Source of the DNA: Thiobacillus sp.
GTDB taxonomy: Bacteria > Pseudomonadota > Gammaproteobacteria > Burkholderiales > Thiobacillaceae
Length of the DNA stretch: 5,454 nt
Reading direction: 5' to 3'
Assembly: GCA_018780025.1 (NCBI GenBank)
Contig: JADMKH010000125.1
Location: forward strand, 1 to 5,454
Shown: positions 4,763 through 5,454 of the stretch, piece after piece
How the letters are laid out: every line of letters begins with the position of its first letter
How positions within the stretch are numbered: the stretch's first letter is position 1
Notes under the pieces: generated by a model
What the model saw: only the letters and a program-made list of their open reading frames with translations
Databases searched by the model: none
What the model was told of the DNA's origin: nothing
Made by a program: the position numbers and the translations under genes

Positions 4763-5454
4763 ATGAGCGACAAGCCCGACAACGCGCAACCCGGTAACAC
4801 CAATGGCGGATACGATGAAGACAGCATCCAGCAGCTGGAAGGCCTGGAAGCGGTACGCAAACGGCCCGGCATGTACATCGGCGATACCTCGGACGGGTCC
4901 GGCCTGCACCACATGGTGTTTGAAGTGCTCGATAACGCGATTGACGAAGCACTGGCCGGCTGGTGCGACGACATCAAGGTCATCATTCATCCCGATAACT
5001 CGATCTCGGTTTCAGACAACGGGCGCGGCATTCCAGTGGGCGTCAAATTCGACGATAAGCACGAACCCAAGCGTAGCGCCGCAGAAATCGTCATGACCGT
5101 GCTGCATGCCGGCGGCAAGTTCAACCAGAACAGCTACAAGGTGTCCGGCGGCCTTCACGGCGTCGGCGTATCGTGTGTCAACGGCCTGTCGAAGTGGCTC
5201 AAGCTGATCGTGCGGCGCGACGGCACAAAATACGCGATGACCTTCCATCAGGGCAAAGTGCTCGATCGCCCGGTCGAAATCCAGAACGGCGTCGAGGTCT
5301 CGCCGATGCAGGTCGTGGGCGACTCCCCGACGCGCGGGACCGAGGTGCATTTCCTTGCCGACGAGGAAATCTTCGGCAAGGTCGAATACCACTTCGACAT
5401 TTTGGCGAAACGCATTCGCGAACTGTCCTTCCTCAACAACGGCGTCAAGATCGA
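4763..5454 (+). CDS. gyrB: DNA gyrase subunit B (3' end beyond window)
   Basis: GyrB is the ATPase subunit of the A2B2 type II topoisomerase that introduces negative supercoils and relieves strain ahead of forks. I translated 230 codons from ATG at 4763; full proteins are about 800 residues, so only the N-terminal GHKL ATPase domain and the beginning of the transducer are seen. Motifs: GLEAVRKRPGMYIGDT (27-42), EVLDNAIDEALAG (54-66) with the catalytic Glu54 and the Mg-binding Asn58, DNGRGIP (85-91) with the ATP-binding Asp85, the lid with VLHAGGKF (113-120), and GGLHGVGVSCVNGLS (129-143), then TRGTEVHF with the Thr193 that contacts the nucleotide. DIHK-type beta features are replaced here by GVKFDDKHEPKRSAAEIVMT. 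The start has GGGAG 9 bases upstream, inside a small hairpin. An N-terminal run of about 16 Asp/Asn/Gly/Pro-rich residues precedes the domain and is slightly longer than in E. coli. It is probably co-transcribed with dnaN. Confidence 0.98.
   Translation, partial: MSDKPDNAQPGNTNGGYDEDSIQQLEGLEAVRKRPGMYIGDTSDGSGLHHMVFEVLDNAIDEALAGWCDDIKVIIHPDNSISVSDNGRGIPVGVKFDDKHEPKRSAAEIVMTVLHAGGKFNQNSYKVSGGLHGVGVSCVNGLSKWLKLIVRRDGTKYAMTFHQGKVLDRPVEIQNGVEVSPMQVVGDSPTRGTEVHFLADEEIFGKVEYHFDILAKRIRELSFLNNGVKI

Overview
This window is the replication-origin neighbourhood of a bacterial chromosome, most likely a betaproteobacterium. The evidence is gene order and protein style: rpmH-rnpA-yidC diverge from dnaA-dnaN-gyrB, gyrB follows dnaN directly with no recF, and the GyrB, DnaN and YidC sequences have proteobacterial and in places beta-like signatures. 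A Nitrosomonadales/Gallionella-like lineage is my guess from protein style only. Every gene is a core housekeeping gene. I see no mobile element, tRNA, rRNA, CRISPR array or defence cassette.

Minus strand, reading leftward from about 1935: a good sigma70-type promoter (TTGACA, 18-base spacer, TCTAAT) drives rpmH (ribosomal protein bL34), then rnpA (protein subunit of RNase P), then yidC (membrane protein insertase), which runs off the left edge after 416 codons. The small gene yidD, usually found between rnpA and yidC, is absent: only 14 bases separate them. The rnpA start is doubtful, because family-like residues continue upstream of the only in-frame ATG with no standard start codon.

The divergent intergenic region (1827-2054) holds the rpmH promoter, one perfect DnaA box (1979-1987) and a weak candidate dnaA promoter overlapping that box, which would suit DnaA autoregulation.

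Plus strand: dnaA (initiator, about 447 aa), then a 179-base non-coding gap (3399-3577), then dnaN (sliding clamp, 367 aa), an 81-base gap, and the first 230 codons of gyrB. The dnaA-dnaN gap has one perfect DnaA box, two one-mismatch boxes and a 41-base stretch with only 4 G/C between the latter two. It is the best candidate for the oriC unwinding region.

The genes form a coherent set: DnaA opens the origin, the clamp tethers the polymerase, gyrase relieves supercoils, and the opposite arm supplies ribosome, tRNA-maturation and membrane-insertion functions. I did not find an undescribed system. The points worth a second look are the rnpA start, the missing yidD, a hairpin over the gyrB ribosome binding site, the dnaA start, and the two-site layout of DnaA boxes.
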